DNA of 42,117 bases from Rossellomorea vietnamensis. Lineage in GTDB: Bacteria; Bacillota; Bacilli; Bacillales; Bacillaceae_B. Under the pieces are notes generated by a model. That model searched no databases, was not told the DNA's origin, and was given only the letters and a program-made list of their open reading frames with translations. Shown here piece by piece: positions 23,600-30,789 of this stretch. Each line of letters starts with the position of its first letter. Position 1 is the first letter of the stretch. Position numbers and translations under genes: made by a program. The DNA lies in NCBI RefSeq assembly GCF_008180615.1, contig NZ_VTEH01000009.1:80422-122538 (forward strand). Reading direction: 5' to 3'.

Positions 23600-23726
23600 T
23601 CATCAAAAGTGGAAGCGCCTTGGTCAGCCCCGACAGGCAAATGTTCTCAAGAGAAAAAAACGCGCTCTTTCCTTTTATTCTCTTGAGGTTATTTGACCCC
23701 GAGGGGCTAGGCGCTGGAACTAGACG
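23600..23726. repeat. Repeat family 3 insertion, second copy
   Basis: About 127 bp from CATCAAAAGTGGAAGCGCC to GGCGCTGGAACTAGACG, with CAGCCCCGACAGG and CCCCGAGGGGCTAGGCGCTG forming a long hairpin and an inner CTCAAGAGAA/TTCTCTTGAG stem. This is the GGAAGCGCC...GGCGCTGGAnCTAGA foldback element I know as common in Bacillus genomes. Confidence 0.8.
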
Positions 23727-23775
23727 CCCGCTAGTCCCGCAGGAGGTCGTACACCTTCCGCTCCAATCCTCTTTG

Positions 23776-24140
23776 AAACACTGAAAGATTTTTGAATATA
23801 ATTGAGCTACATAAAGGCAAAAGAACAGCAATCCAACCCTAACAAAAAATGAAATGTTATTCAAAATTAGTGCCAATAAAAGAACAGAAATTGCACCACA
23901 GTATTTGAAAGAAGACTACGGATAGTGACAATCTCATAAAGAGAGTCTTCAATTTGTGGTATTGGTGGAATTAAGGGAGATCTTAACAGATTTATTATTG
24001 CCCAAAAAGAAGCGATCAGAGAGGCTCTGATGCTTCAAGACAATAATTTTAATATTTTTTAAAAAACAACAATGTTTTCGAAAACAGCTTTTAGAAAAGA
24101 GGTATAAAATGATTCTTTCAGCTCTTTTCTATTCAGTATG
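23776..24140. other. Non-coding region with hairpins
   Basis: No supported ORF. Contents: an inverted repeat with arms around GAAAGAAGACT/AGTCTTCAA (about 23893-23972), a minus-strand intrinsic terminator GAAGCATCAGAG/CTCTGATCGCTTC with TTTTT (24003-24036), and a right-end fragment of repeat family 1 (CAACAATGTTTTCGAAAACAG, about 24067-24090). Confidence 0.6.
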
Positions 24141-24176
24141 AAAAAAGAAAGCCCTCTCCTTTGTGAGAAAGCTTCC
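24141..24176 (-). terminator. Terminator of the thi operon
   Basis: GAAGCTTTCTC pairs with GAGAGGGCTTTC and is followed by TTTTTTCA on the minus strand, immediately after the TatD-family stop. Confidence 0.75.
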
Positions 24177-24177
24177 G

Positions 24178-24966
24178 CTATAAAGAATAAAGTAGTTTCG
24201 TGTTCTTCAACAGAATAGAATACACATCTTCCACTCTTTCATGTTTGATTTTGGCAATGGCTTCAATTGTCCTGTGAATCATTTTGGGATGTGTCATCTG
24301 CCCTTTAAAGGGACCTTCAAATTCCCAAGGGCCATCCGTCTCAACAAGCATTAATTCAAGAGGATAAGCATCGACAATCTCCGCAATTTCTTCTTCATAT
24401 AAAAGATCAGGAGTTACCGAAAGATAGTAGCCGTTTTCTTTCATCTTCTTAAGCGTCTTGGAAGATCCTTTGAACCAGTGAAAATGAGCCTTATGAATGG
24501 ACGCTTCCTCAAGCATCGGAACCACTATATCTGCGTCATCATAAACAGCATGAAGTGTGATAGGTTTCTCCAATGCCTTCGCCTGGCTGATGAACACCTT
24601 TAGTAATTCTATATAAGGACCAAGCTCCAAATCCGGATGCTCCTGCCTCAGATAATAAGGCAGGCCGACTTCCCCGACAGCAACCATCGTTTCTCTGTGT
24701 TCCTGCATGAACTGCAGAATACCTTGCAGTTCTCCATCTGAAGGAAGCGGCTGTTCGGGATGATAGCCAAAAGCCGGCCGGATTCTTCCATCCATTCTGG
24801 AAAGCCGCAGATTTTCATGACAGGACTTCAGATGAAAGGACACTGATATAAGAGCAGCGATGTTCTCAAGATGAAGGTCCGCTAAAATCAAATCCTGCTG
24901 GAGGGGTTGATACAAGTCCAAATGGATATGAGAATCAATAATGCGACTCCTCATTTCCTTACTCAT
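24178..24966 (-). CDS. TatD-family metal-dependent hydrolase
   Basis: About 262 residues of the TatD/amidohydrolase superfamily: IIDSHIHLD (metal ligands HxH), VAVGEVGLPY (Glu), TLHAVYDD, HKAHFHWFKGS and VETDGPWEFEG (Asp). The frame runs to 25101, but I start it at the ATG at 24966, which overlaps the thiZ stop (ATGAGTAA) and begins MSKEMRSRIIDSHIH; a second ATG at 24954 is possible. As last gene of the thi operon it may act in pyrimidine-precursor salvage, for example as a deacylase; that is inference, since TatD proteins are usually nucleases. Confidence 0.83.
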   Translation of the reverse strand: MSKEMRSRIIDSHIHLDLYQPLQQDLILADLHLENIAALISVSFHLKSCHENLRLSRMDGRIRPAFGYHPEQPLPSDGELQGILQFMQEHRETMVAVGEVGLPYYLRQEHPDLELGPYIELLKVFISQAKALEKPITLHAVYDDADIVVPMLEEASIHKAHFHWFKGSSKTLKKMKENGYYLSVTPDLLYEEEIAEIVDAYPLELMLVETDGPWEFEGPFKGQMTHPKMIHRTIEAIAKIKHERVEDVYSILLKNTKLLYSL

Positions 24967-25696
24967 GAACGGCCAGCTCTTTATATATCGTCTTTTTGCA
25001 TTGAAGGAATTCCTCACTGAGCACGAGGCTCTCATCACGCGGCCTTGTAAAAGGAACCCGGAATTCCTTCTTGATAGAAGCAGGCCTTTGGGAAAGCACA
25101 ATCAGCCTGTCTGAAAGAAACAGAGCCTCTTCAATGTTATGAGTTACAAAAATGATGCTTTTTCTATTCTCCTCCCAGATGGATAAAAGCCACTTCTGCA
25201 TATCGAGACGGGTAAATTCATCCAGTGCTGAAAATGGTTCATCAAGGCATATGATTGGCTGGGGGCTGAGCAAAGCCCGTATGAATGCCACCCTCTGTTT
25301 CATGCCGCCGGATAACTCATGCGGGTATGCTTTTTCATATCCATCCAAACCTGCTCTCGCTATCATTCTGAGGGCACCTTCCCTGTCCTTTTCCCCGGAC
25401 AACTCCTGGCCGAGCAAAACGTTGTCCACTACGTTTCGCCACGGTAAAAGCGCAGGGGCCTGCGGCATATAACTTATAAACCCTCTACGGCCATTGATAT
25501 TCTCCCCATCGATTTTGATACTCCCCTTTTCCGGGGAATACAGCCCGCCTATCAGATGAAACAAAGTGCTTTTTCCACTCCCGGAAGGACCGAGGACGGA
25601 TAGAAATTCTCCATCGCCGACTGAAAGGGAGAGATTATCCAGGATGAGCTGGTTATCAAAAGATTTATCCAGATTATCGATTCTCAACTTTTCCAC
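24959..25696 (-). CDS. thiZ: Thiamine-precursor ABC transporter, ATPase ThiZ
   Basis: About 245-residue ATPase of the SsuB/TauB/ThiZ group: Walker A GPSGSGKST, signature LSGGMKQRVAFIRAL, Walker B IICLDEPFSALDEFTR and VTHNIEEALFLSDR. The operon has the ThiY-like binding protein, permease and a TPP riboswitch, so I call it ThiZ rather than a sulfonate or nitrate ATPase. AAAGGAG touches the ATG at 25705 directly, whereas the GTG at 25696 is spaced 9 nt and is the better start. The gene overlaps thiX. Confidence 0.87.
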   Translation of the reverse strand: MEKLRIDNLDKSFDNQLILDNLSLSVGDGEFLSVLGPSGSGKSTLFHLIGGLYSPEKGSIKIDGENINGRRGFISYMPQAPALLPWRNVVDNVLLGQELSGEKDREGALRMIARAGLDGYEKAYPHELSGGMKQRVAFIRALLSPQPIICLDEPFSALDEFTRLDMQKWLLSIWEENRKSIIFVTHNIEEALFLSDRLIVLSQRPASIKKEFRVPFTRPRDESLVLSEEFLQCKKTIYKELAVHE

Positions 25697-26462
25697 TTCT
25701 CTCATCTCCTTTCGGCTGCCATTTGATCAGCCATTTTTCCATGCCGATGATTAAAGCAAAGAACACCAGGCTCAGCAGCATAATAGCAAAAATGGCAACA
25801 AATACCCTGTCCGTCCTGAAGGAAGATGAAGCCAGCGTCATGAATACCCCAATTCCTTGTTTGGCACCCAGCCACTCTGAAATGACGGCCCCCATCACAC
25901 TATAAGTAGCCGAAATCTTCAACCCTGAAAAAATTGAAGGAAGAGAATGCGGCCATTCAAGCTTTAGAAATATCTGCATCTTGCTTGCGCCAGCCATCTG
26001 CATATAATGCTTAAGCTCATTGCCCGTCTGCCTGAAGCCATCCAACGCTGCCACTGCTACAGGAAAAAAACAGACAAGCGTGATGACAATCATCTTCGGC
26101 AGCAGTCCGAAGCCAAACCACACCACCAATAGAGGTGCAAGGACGATGATCGGTATATTTTGCGAAAGAATCAGCAGCGGATACACCGACTCCCTCAAGA
26201 CCGGAATGAGGTGAAGCCCAACTGCCACAACCAAACCGATGCTGCAGCCAATTGCAAAGCCGAGAAGTGTCAAGAAAACCGTAGATGTCAGATGCTCTTG
26301 AAATGTAGGCCAAACAGCAATAGCTTCACCCCATACACGGGACGGAGAAGGAAGCAGCCACGCAGGAATATCAGCAGTCCGCACAGCGATTTCCCAAATA
26401 ACGAACAAAAGGATGATGGCCACGGCAGGCCGCCATCCCCTTTGAAGGAATCTGTACATCAT
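25674..26462 (-). CDS. thiX: Thiamine-precursor ABC transporter, permease ThiX
   Basis: A 262-residue permease with about six membrane helices and the BPD/EAA loop HYMQMAGASKMQIFLKLEWPHSLPSIFSGLKIS typical of the SsuC/ThiX family. It starts inside the stop of the upstream thiamine-binding gene (ATGA overlap) and overlaps thiZ. With ThiY and ThiZ it should import the pyrimidine precursor (hydroxymethyl- or formylamino-pyrimidine) of thiamine. Substrate rests on operon and riboswitch. Confidence 0.87.
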   Translation of the reverse strand: MMYRFLQRGWRPAVAIILLFVIWEIAVRTADIPAWLLPSPSRVWGEAIAVWPTFQEHLTSTVFLTLLGFAIGCSIGLVVAVGLHLIPVLRESVYPLLILSQNIPIIVLAPLLVVWFGFGLLPKMIVITLVCFFPVAVAALDGFRQTGNELKHYMQMAGASKMQIFLKLEWPHSLPSIFSGLKISATYSVMGAVISEWLGAKQGIGVFMTLASSSFRTDRVFVAIFAIMLLSLVFFALIIGMEKWLIKWQPKGDERSGKVENR

Positions 26463-26749
26463 TTATATTTCTCCGTTAATTGATCCATGGAAATCCCATT
26501 CGGCTGATAAAGGATCTTCACCTGGGAAATCACATTTCTGCTTCCCAATTCGATCATTTTTTCATTCATCTTTTCAATCACTTTCATTAATTCAGTCAGG
26601 TCACCCTCCATTGTTGTTTCCAAAGGATGTACTTCATATTTCACTCCTGATTCTTCAATGACTGAAATGGCCGCATCCACATAAGGGATCACATCTTCAC
26701 CATTTTTGGTTTTAGGTATTATTTGTATACTGACTAAACTATTTTTCAT
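26459..26749 (-). CDS. Thiamine-binding protein (MTH1187/YkoF-like, PF01910)
   Basis: A 96-residue ferredoxin-like-fold protein of the MTH1187/Thiamine_BP family: SIQIIPKTKNGEDVIPYVDAAISVIEESG, YEVHPLETTMEGDLTELMKVIEKMNEKM and VISQVKI are characteristic. Family members bind thiamine or its pyrimidine part in the cytosol. It sits between thiY and thiX in the riboswitch-controlled operon, with GAGGTG before ATG. I infer that it buffers or senses the imported compound. Confidence 0.87.
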   Translation of the reverse strand: MKNSLVSIQIIPKTKNGEDVIPYVDAAISVIEESGVKYEVHPLETTMEGDLTELMKVIEKMNEKMIELGSRNVISQVKILYQPNGISMDQLTEKYK

Positions 26750-26763
26750 AATCTGAACACCTC

Positions 26764-27768
26764 TTATTCCGGCAAGAATTCATTGGTAAACGCTTGTTCT
26801 GCGTCAAGCTCTAATTCCAGAAGTTCATTCTCGAACATCCAATCAGCATAGTTTTTCCATACTTCCAGCTTTTGCTCTCCCCATCTTGGAGCATCGTCTG
26901 TATATCTGGAAGCAAGCCACTCCTGGCTTTTCTTAACAAGTTCCTCATCAAGGTCCGGTGCGGCATCAATAAGGATCTGTGCTGCCTCTTCCGGGTTATC
27001 TATACTAAAATTATACCCTTTTGAAGCTGCAGCTAAAAATGCTTTCACTGTTTCTGGATCTTCCTCAATCAGGTCTTCATTCGTCGTAAGGACCGGGGTA
27101 TAGTAATCCAGCTTTTCCGAGTAGTCTGTTAAATAGATCATATTGATATCTTCATTTCTAAGCTCGGCCTCGATCCCTGTCCAGCCATAATAAATCCAGG
27201 CAAAATCGATGTCCCTTTGAACAGCAGTAAAGAAATCACTGTCTCCCATATTGACGATATCCACTTCCGAAACGTCGGCATTCTCCTGCCCCATGATAGA
27301 AGCCATTACCGCCTCTTCAACCGGTGATCCCCAGCCGCCATAGGTCTTGCCTTCAAAATCCTTCGGCGATTCAATATTCTTATCTGCCGGGGAAGCAAAG
27401 CCGGAGGTATTATGCTGAATAACCGCTGCGATCGATACAAGCGGTACATCCTGCACTCGTGCCTGGGTAACCCCTTCCTGGTAACCGACACCAAAATCAG
27501 CTTGGCCGGAAGCCACGATGGAATCTGCACCCGCTTCACCAGGCATGATGATTTCCACATCAAGGCCTTCTTCTTCAAAATATCCATTTTCCTTTGCTGC
27601 ATATAAACCGGTGTGATTTGTGTTCGGAGTCCAATCCAATACAACCGAAACTTCTTTCAGCGCTTCTGATTCACTTCCGCTGCCGCTTTCGTTTTGTCCT
27701 TCATTGTTATTCTGTCCGCAGCCGGTGATCAAAACAGCCGAGAATAGAATTGCAAATGCCTTCTTCAT
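26764..27768 (-). CDS. thiY: Thiamine-precursor-binding lipoprotein ThiY
   Basis: A 334-residue NMT1/ThiY-type solute-binding lipoprotein: signal peptide with lipobox LITGC (Cys17), then VSVVLDWTPNTNHTGLYAAKENGYFEEEGLDVEIIMPGE, the hallmark of HMP/formylaminopyrimidine-binding proteins. GQADFGVGYQEGV and KTYGGWGSPVEEAVM are also typical. It is the first gene after the TPP riboswitch and its terminator, with GGGAGG before ATG. TenA and YlmB, which complete salvage in B. halodurans, are not in this window. Confidence 0.9.
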   Translation of the reverse strand: MKKAFAILFSAVLITGCGQNNNEGQNESGSGSESEALKEVSVVLDWTPNTNHTGLYAAKENGYFEEEGLDVEIIMPGEAGADSIVASGQADFGVGYQEGVTQARVQDVPLVSIAAVIQHNTSGFASPADKNIESPKDFEGKTYGGWGSPVEEAVMASIMGQENADVSEVDIVNMGDSDFFTAVQRDIDFAWIYYGWTGIEAELRNEDINMIYLTDYSEKLDYYTPVLTTNEDLIEEDPETVKAFLAAASKGYNFSIDNPEEAAQILIDAAPDLDEELVKKSQEWLASRYTDDAPRWGEQKLEVWKNYADWMFENELLELELDAEQAFTNEFLPE

Positions 27769-27848
27769 TAAGGTTCCTCCCTGTTGGTCAAAAATTACGA
27801 GTCATATATAGAACCTGTCATATTAAAATTGCAGTCTGTTTCATGGAA

Positions 27849-27880
27849 TAAAAAAGCGTCCCGGAATGGACCCGGGACGC
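27849..27880 (-). terminator. Riboswitch-controlled terminator before thiY
   Basis: GCGTCCCGG/CCGGGACGC stem followed by TTTTTTATT on the minus strand, between the TPP aptamer and the thiY start; the expression platform. Confidence 0.88.
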
Positions 27881-27907
27881 ATATTGAAAACAGAATGACC
27901 GTTTAGA

Positions 27908-28000
27908 ATATGTTCCCTACGCTGGTCTCAGCCAGATCAGGTTCCAAGGGTCAGTATCTATCAGGATACAATCTCAACCAGCTTCACTGGTCCCCCCACT
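27908..28000 (-). promoter_or_regulatory. TPP riboswitch aptamer
   Basis: On the minus strand: GGTTGAGATTGTATCC followed by GACCCTTGGAACCTGATCTGG and CCAGCGTAGGGAAC, i.e. the conserved THI-box segments (U)GAGA, CUUGGAACCUGAUCUGG and GCGUAGGGA. Closing stem and order fit. High TPP should favour the downstream terminator and shut off the thi operon. Confidence 0.95.
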
Positions 28001-28171
28001 ATTCTCGCATATTAAATTCATTTCCACCCTCTACTTTGACACACTATTTCCTATAATTCAAGAAATAACATCATAGAATCTATTCCTTTGAAGCACATAA
28101 GCCCTCTGATTTTGAGGTTTGGTTCATCCAAGCTATAATGAATGGGAATAAGAATGACGAGGAGGAGACAG

Positions 28172-29074
28172 ATGGAAAGAGTACAACTAACAAACGACCT
28201 TACTTTCTCAAGGTTCATTCATGGTCTGTGGCGCCTATCCGACTGGAATCAATCAAAGGAAGAAACCTTGAAGCTTATTGAAGAGGTATTGGAAACAGGC
28301 ATCACCACTTTTGATCACGCCGACATTTACGGCAGCTATACATGTGAGGATTTATTCGGCGAGGCATTGGCTTTAAAACCATCTTTACGAGAGAAGATGG
28401 AAATCGTCACTAAATGCGGAATCGTTCTGCCGTCTACTAATCGTCCCGAACACAAAACACACCATTATAATACAAGCAAGAAACATATCATGGAGTCAGC
28501 AGAAAATTCGTTGACCAGCCTGAAAACGGATTACATAGATGTGCTTCTCATTCACCGTCCGGATCCATTTATGGACCCTGAACAAACTGCTGAAGCATTC
28601 AATCAGCTTCATAAAGAAGGAAAAGTACGCCACTTTGGTGTTTCCAACTTCAAGAGCCATCAATTCAGCATGCTTCAGTCCTATCTTGACTTTCCTCTGA
28701 TAACCAATCAGATAGAGTTATCGCCCTATGTACTGGAAAACTTTCAAGACGGCACAATTGATCACGCCCTTCAGAACCGAATTCCTCCGATGGCCTGGTC
28801 GCCATTGGCAGGTGGGGAAATCTTTTCGAGTGATGACGAGAAAGCTGCACGCCTGCGCAGCACCTTGGAAAAAATCCGTGCGGAAAAAGATGCGGATGGC
28901 ATTGATCAGATCATTTACGCCTGGTTATTGAATCATCCGTCCCGAATCATGCCGATCATCGGGTCCGGGAAACTGGACAGAATCCGTACTGCTGCTGCTG
29001 CTCAAGACATTCACCTTAATCATGATCAATGGTTTGAGATTCTTCAAAGCTCCATGGGGCATGACGTACCTTAA
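28172..29074 (+). CDS. Aldo/keto reductase (YcsN/YdhF-like)
   Basis: A 300-residue NADPH-dependent oxidoreductase of the aldo/keto reductase family. The tetrad is visible: Asp and Tyr in DHADIYGSYTCEDLFGEAL, Lys in IVTKCGI, His in LLIHRPDPFMDP. FGVSNFKSHQ, WSPLAGG and IMPIIGSGKLDRI complete the cofactor barrel. The sequence is close to B. subtilis YcsN and E. coli YdhF. GAGGAGGAG before the ATG at 28172 overrides an upstream ATG at 28142. Physiological substrate unknown. Confidence 0.9.
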   Translation: MERVQLTNDLTFSRFIHGLWRLSDWNQSKEETLKLIEEVLETGITTFDHADIYGSYTCEDLFGEALALKPSLREKMEIVTKCGIVLPSTNRPEHKTHHYNTSKKHIMESAENSLTSLKTDYIDVLLIHRPDPFMDPEQTAEAFNQLHKEGKVRHFGVSNFKSHQFSMLQSYLDFPLITNQIELSPYVLENFQDGTIDHALQNRIPPMAWSPLAGGEIFSSDDEKAARLRSTLEKIRAEKDADGIDQIIYAWLLNHPSRIMPIIGSGKLDRIRTAAAAQDIHLNHDQWFEILQSSMGHDVP

Positions 29075-29082
29075 TTTCTACT

Positions 29083-29122
29083 AAAAAAAGAATCCTGCGC
29101 ATAGAAGCAGGATTCTTTTTTA
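29083..29122. terminator. Bidirectional terminator
   Basis: AAAGAATCCTGC/GCAGGATTCTTT with T-runs on both strands, between the convergent reductase and FbpA-like genes. Confidence 0.9.
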
Positions 29123-29320
29123 TACATACCTTTCGCCGCTTAATTCATTGTCACCGAGAACCTTGGTGATCGACTTCTCCACATAGTGTGAAAGATACTC
29201 TTTTTGCAGTTCATTTTTACTCAACTCATAGAGCTGTTTATCGGATACTTTATAAATTCCAATTCGAAGTAGTTGTTTAATATAAAAATCTTCTGTAGAA
29301 CTTAATTTTCTTTGCTGCAC
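29120..29320 (-). CDS. FbpA-like (Fur-regulated basic protein) small protein
   Basis: A 66-residue protein with DFYIKQLLRIGIYKVSDKQLYELSKNELQKEY, which follows the pattern LIxxLIxxGIyKxxgkQLYELtLxELexxY of the FbpA family (PF13076), helpers of FsrA in iron sparing in B. subtilis. It has a GTG start with GGAGGG 7 nt upstream. I do not see a convincing Fur box, so the iron link is by family only. Confidence 0.65.
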   Translation of the reverse strand: MQQRKLSSTEDFYIKQLLRIGIYKVSDKQLYELSKNELQKEYLSHYVEKSITKVLGDNELSGERYV

Positions 29321-29382
29321 GGTTAATCCCTCCGAAGAGAGTATACCCGCTTTTCATATTTTCTAACCTCAGGAAGAAATTT

Positions 29383-30639
29383 TTAATAGTTTGGCTGTTT
29401 GACTGGCAGGCTTACCGATACAATGGTCCCCTTCCCTTCTTCACTTTCATACTGGATAGACCCATGATGTTCTTCAATAATCTTAAAACTTACCATTAAA
29501 CCCAGGCCGGTTCCATCCGATTTAGTCGTATGAAAAGGTGTACCGAGGTGGGCCAGGTTTTCTTTAGAAATTCCCTGTCCTCCATCTTTTATTGTCAGCT
29601 TGATCATCTCTGAATTCGGCATTTCTGCTTTAATGGCAACCTCTCCGCCAAAAGGCATAGCCTCCATACCATTTTTAATCAGGTTAATCAAAACCTGTTT
29701 GACATGTTTAGCATCGCACTCCAGCATAGGTAGATCTGAATCCGTCTCTCTGAAGAAGCTGACATCCTGATTTTTGGCATCACTGTCCATTACTTTCAAG
29801 ACATAATCAATGACCTCATTGATATCCTGCATCTCGAAATTCATCCCTTTTGGCTTCCCGATAACCAACAAATCATCAAGCAAAGAGGAAATCCGCTCTA
29901 TCTCATTCGTCATAATCGTATAGTACTCGCCGTCTTCAGGATGCTTCTCATGCTGCAGCTGAGTGAAGCCTTTCAACGATGCCAAGGGATTTCTGACCTC
30001 GTGGCTGATTGATGTAGCGAACCTTCCGACAGCTGCGAGTTTTTCGGCATGGCGGAGTTCGTCGTTCATTTTAATTCGTGTCTTCATATTGGATATATAA
30101 CGATTGAGAATGATAAATGATATAAGAGAAAAAATACCGTAAAGAAAAATAGCTAATACCATACTTCCGTGTTGGAAAATAACCGCCAACAGAGCATACT
30201 TGAAAATAAAGCCTGCAGAAGTATACCAAAAGAAACGCTTGTTGATGAATAACGGGGAAAAAAGTATAAATACTAACTCAACTGCATTTCCAATCCCCAA
30301 AACACTATTAGAATTTTCTAATTGAATCAAGATATTATTCACAATATCCACAGTAAGAAAACCAAATAGATAAAAGTACTTTACTGCAAAGATTTTTCCG
30401 ATCTTATTAAGATACATGGAGATAGGGAGAAATAAAATAAAAATCAGATGGTACCAAAAACCAAGCCCCCCGTCAGGTAAACCAAAACTATTTCTTTCAC
30501 TTAAATATGGGAGTAAATAATAATAAAATACATCATATATAATCAGGCAAATATAGAACAACGCCAAAAAAAGTCTTAAGGCTTTGATTTCTTCGCCTTC
30601 TAAGAAGAAGGATTTATTGGATTGCTTTTGTTTGTTCAT
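29383..30639 (-). CDS. Membrane histidine kinase with sensor shared with the HD-GYP protein
   Basis: A 418-residue kinase. Residues 20-182 form about six membrane helices; HisKA has H213 in ISHEVRNPLASLKGF; the ATPase domain has NLIKNGMEAM, DGGQGIS and TKSDGTGLGLMVSFKII. The membrane part is plainly homologous to that of the HD-GYP protein at 32114 (IYDVFYYYLLPYL vs LYDGFFYFFNPF; GNAVELVFILFSPLF vs GNVVELFLIVFSPIF). No response regulator is adjacent; the HisKA is close to sporulation kinases. It has its own promoter with Spo0A-box-like direct repeats. Confidence 0.9.
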   Translation of the reverse strand: MNKQKQSNKSFFLEGEEIKALRLFLALFYICLIIYDVFYYYLLPYLSERNSFGLPDGGLGFWYHLIFILFLPISMYLNKIGKIFAVKYFYLFGFLTVDIVNNILIQLENSNSVLGIGNAVELVFILFSPLFINKRFFWYTSAGFIFKYALLAVIFQHGSMVLAIFLYGIFSLISFIILNRYISNMKTRIKMNDELRHAEKLAAVGRFATSISHEVRNPLASLKGFTQLQHEKHPEDGEYYTIMTNEIERISSLLDDLLVIGKPKGMNFEMQDINEVIDYVLKVMDSDAKNQDVSFFRETDSDLPMLECDAKHVKQVLINLIKNGMEAMPFGGEVAIKAEMPNSEMIKLTIKDGGQGISKENLAHLGTPFHTTKSDGTGLGLMVSFKIIEEHHGSIQYESEEGKGTIVSVSLPVKQPNY

Positions 30640-30696
30640 TGTTTACTCCTCTAATTTCATTCATGCTAGAATGACTTTAATGGACTATCACAAATA

Positions 30697-30749
30697 ATGA
30701 TATAGTAAAAAAGACTCAATGTAAATTGTTGTAGAATTATGTAGAATAT
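30697..30749 (-). promoter_or_regulatory. Kinase promoter with three 10-bp direct repeats (Spo0A-box-like)
   Basis: On the minus strand TTTACA (30720-30725), 17 nt, TATCAT (30697-30702). Directly upstream and overlapping the -35 are three 10-bp repeats, read on the plus strand as TGTAAATTGT, TGTAGAATTA and TGTAGAATAT (30720-30749). TGTAGAA differs from the Spo0A box TGTCGAA by one base, and the 10-bp period suits a response regulator dimer. Confidence 0.6.
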
Positions 30750-30789
30750 TATCGTTTTTAACAAAAGAGTGTCTCATTTTAAAGTTTTT

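Larger units (their letters stand above)
23336..23775. repeat. Repeat family 1, copy D, split by two insertions
   Basis: Left arm GCTCTTTTCTCAAAAAATGC, ATGGATTTCCGCTCCAGG and core CTCCGCGGGGCGGGCGGTGAG to CTCGGCTT (23428) continue only at 23580 (CGCCTGCGGG-CTCTCACCTGT) and again at 23727 (CCCGCTAGTCCCGCAGGAGGTCG), ending TTCCGCTCCAATCC. Joining the three parts recreates the core of copies A-C. The right terminal arm is degraded. Confidence 0.85.

Noticed and set aside
23553..23876. Minus-strand 107-codon frame in the repeat region, and a plus-strand frame over the same DNA
   Set aside because: Both cross the borders of nested repeats and encode no recognisable protein.
24967..25101. 45-residue N-terminal extension of the TatD-family protein
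   Set aside because: It lies wholly inside thiZ in another frame, and the family N-terminus begins at IIDSHIH, just after the ATG at 24966.
29120..29382. Fur box for the FbpA-like gene
   Set aside because: I could not find a sequence close to the 19-bp Fur consensus upstream of the start.
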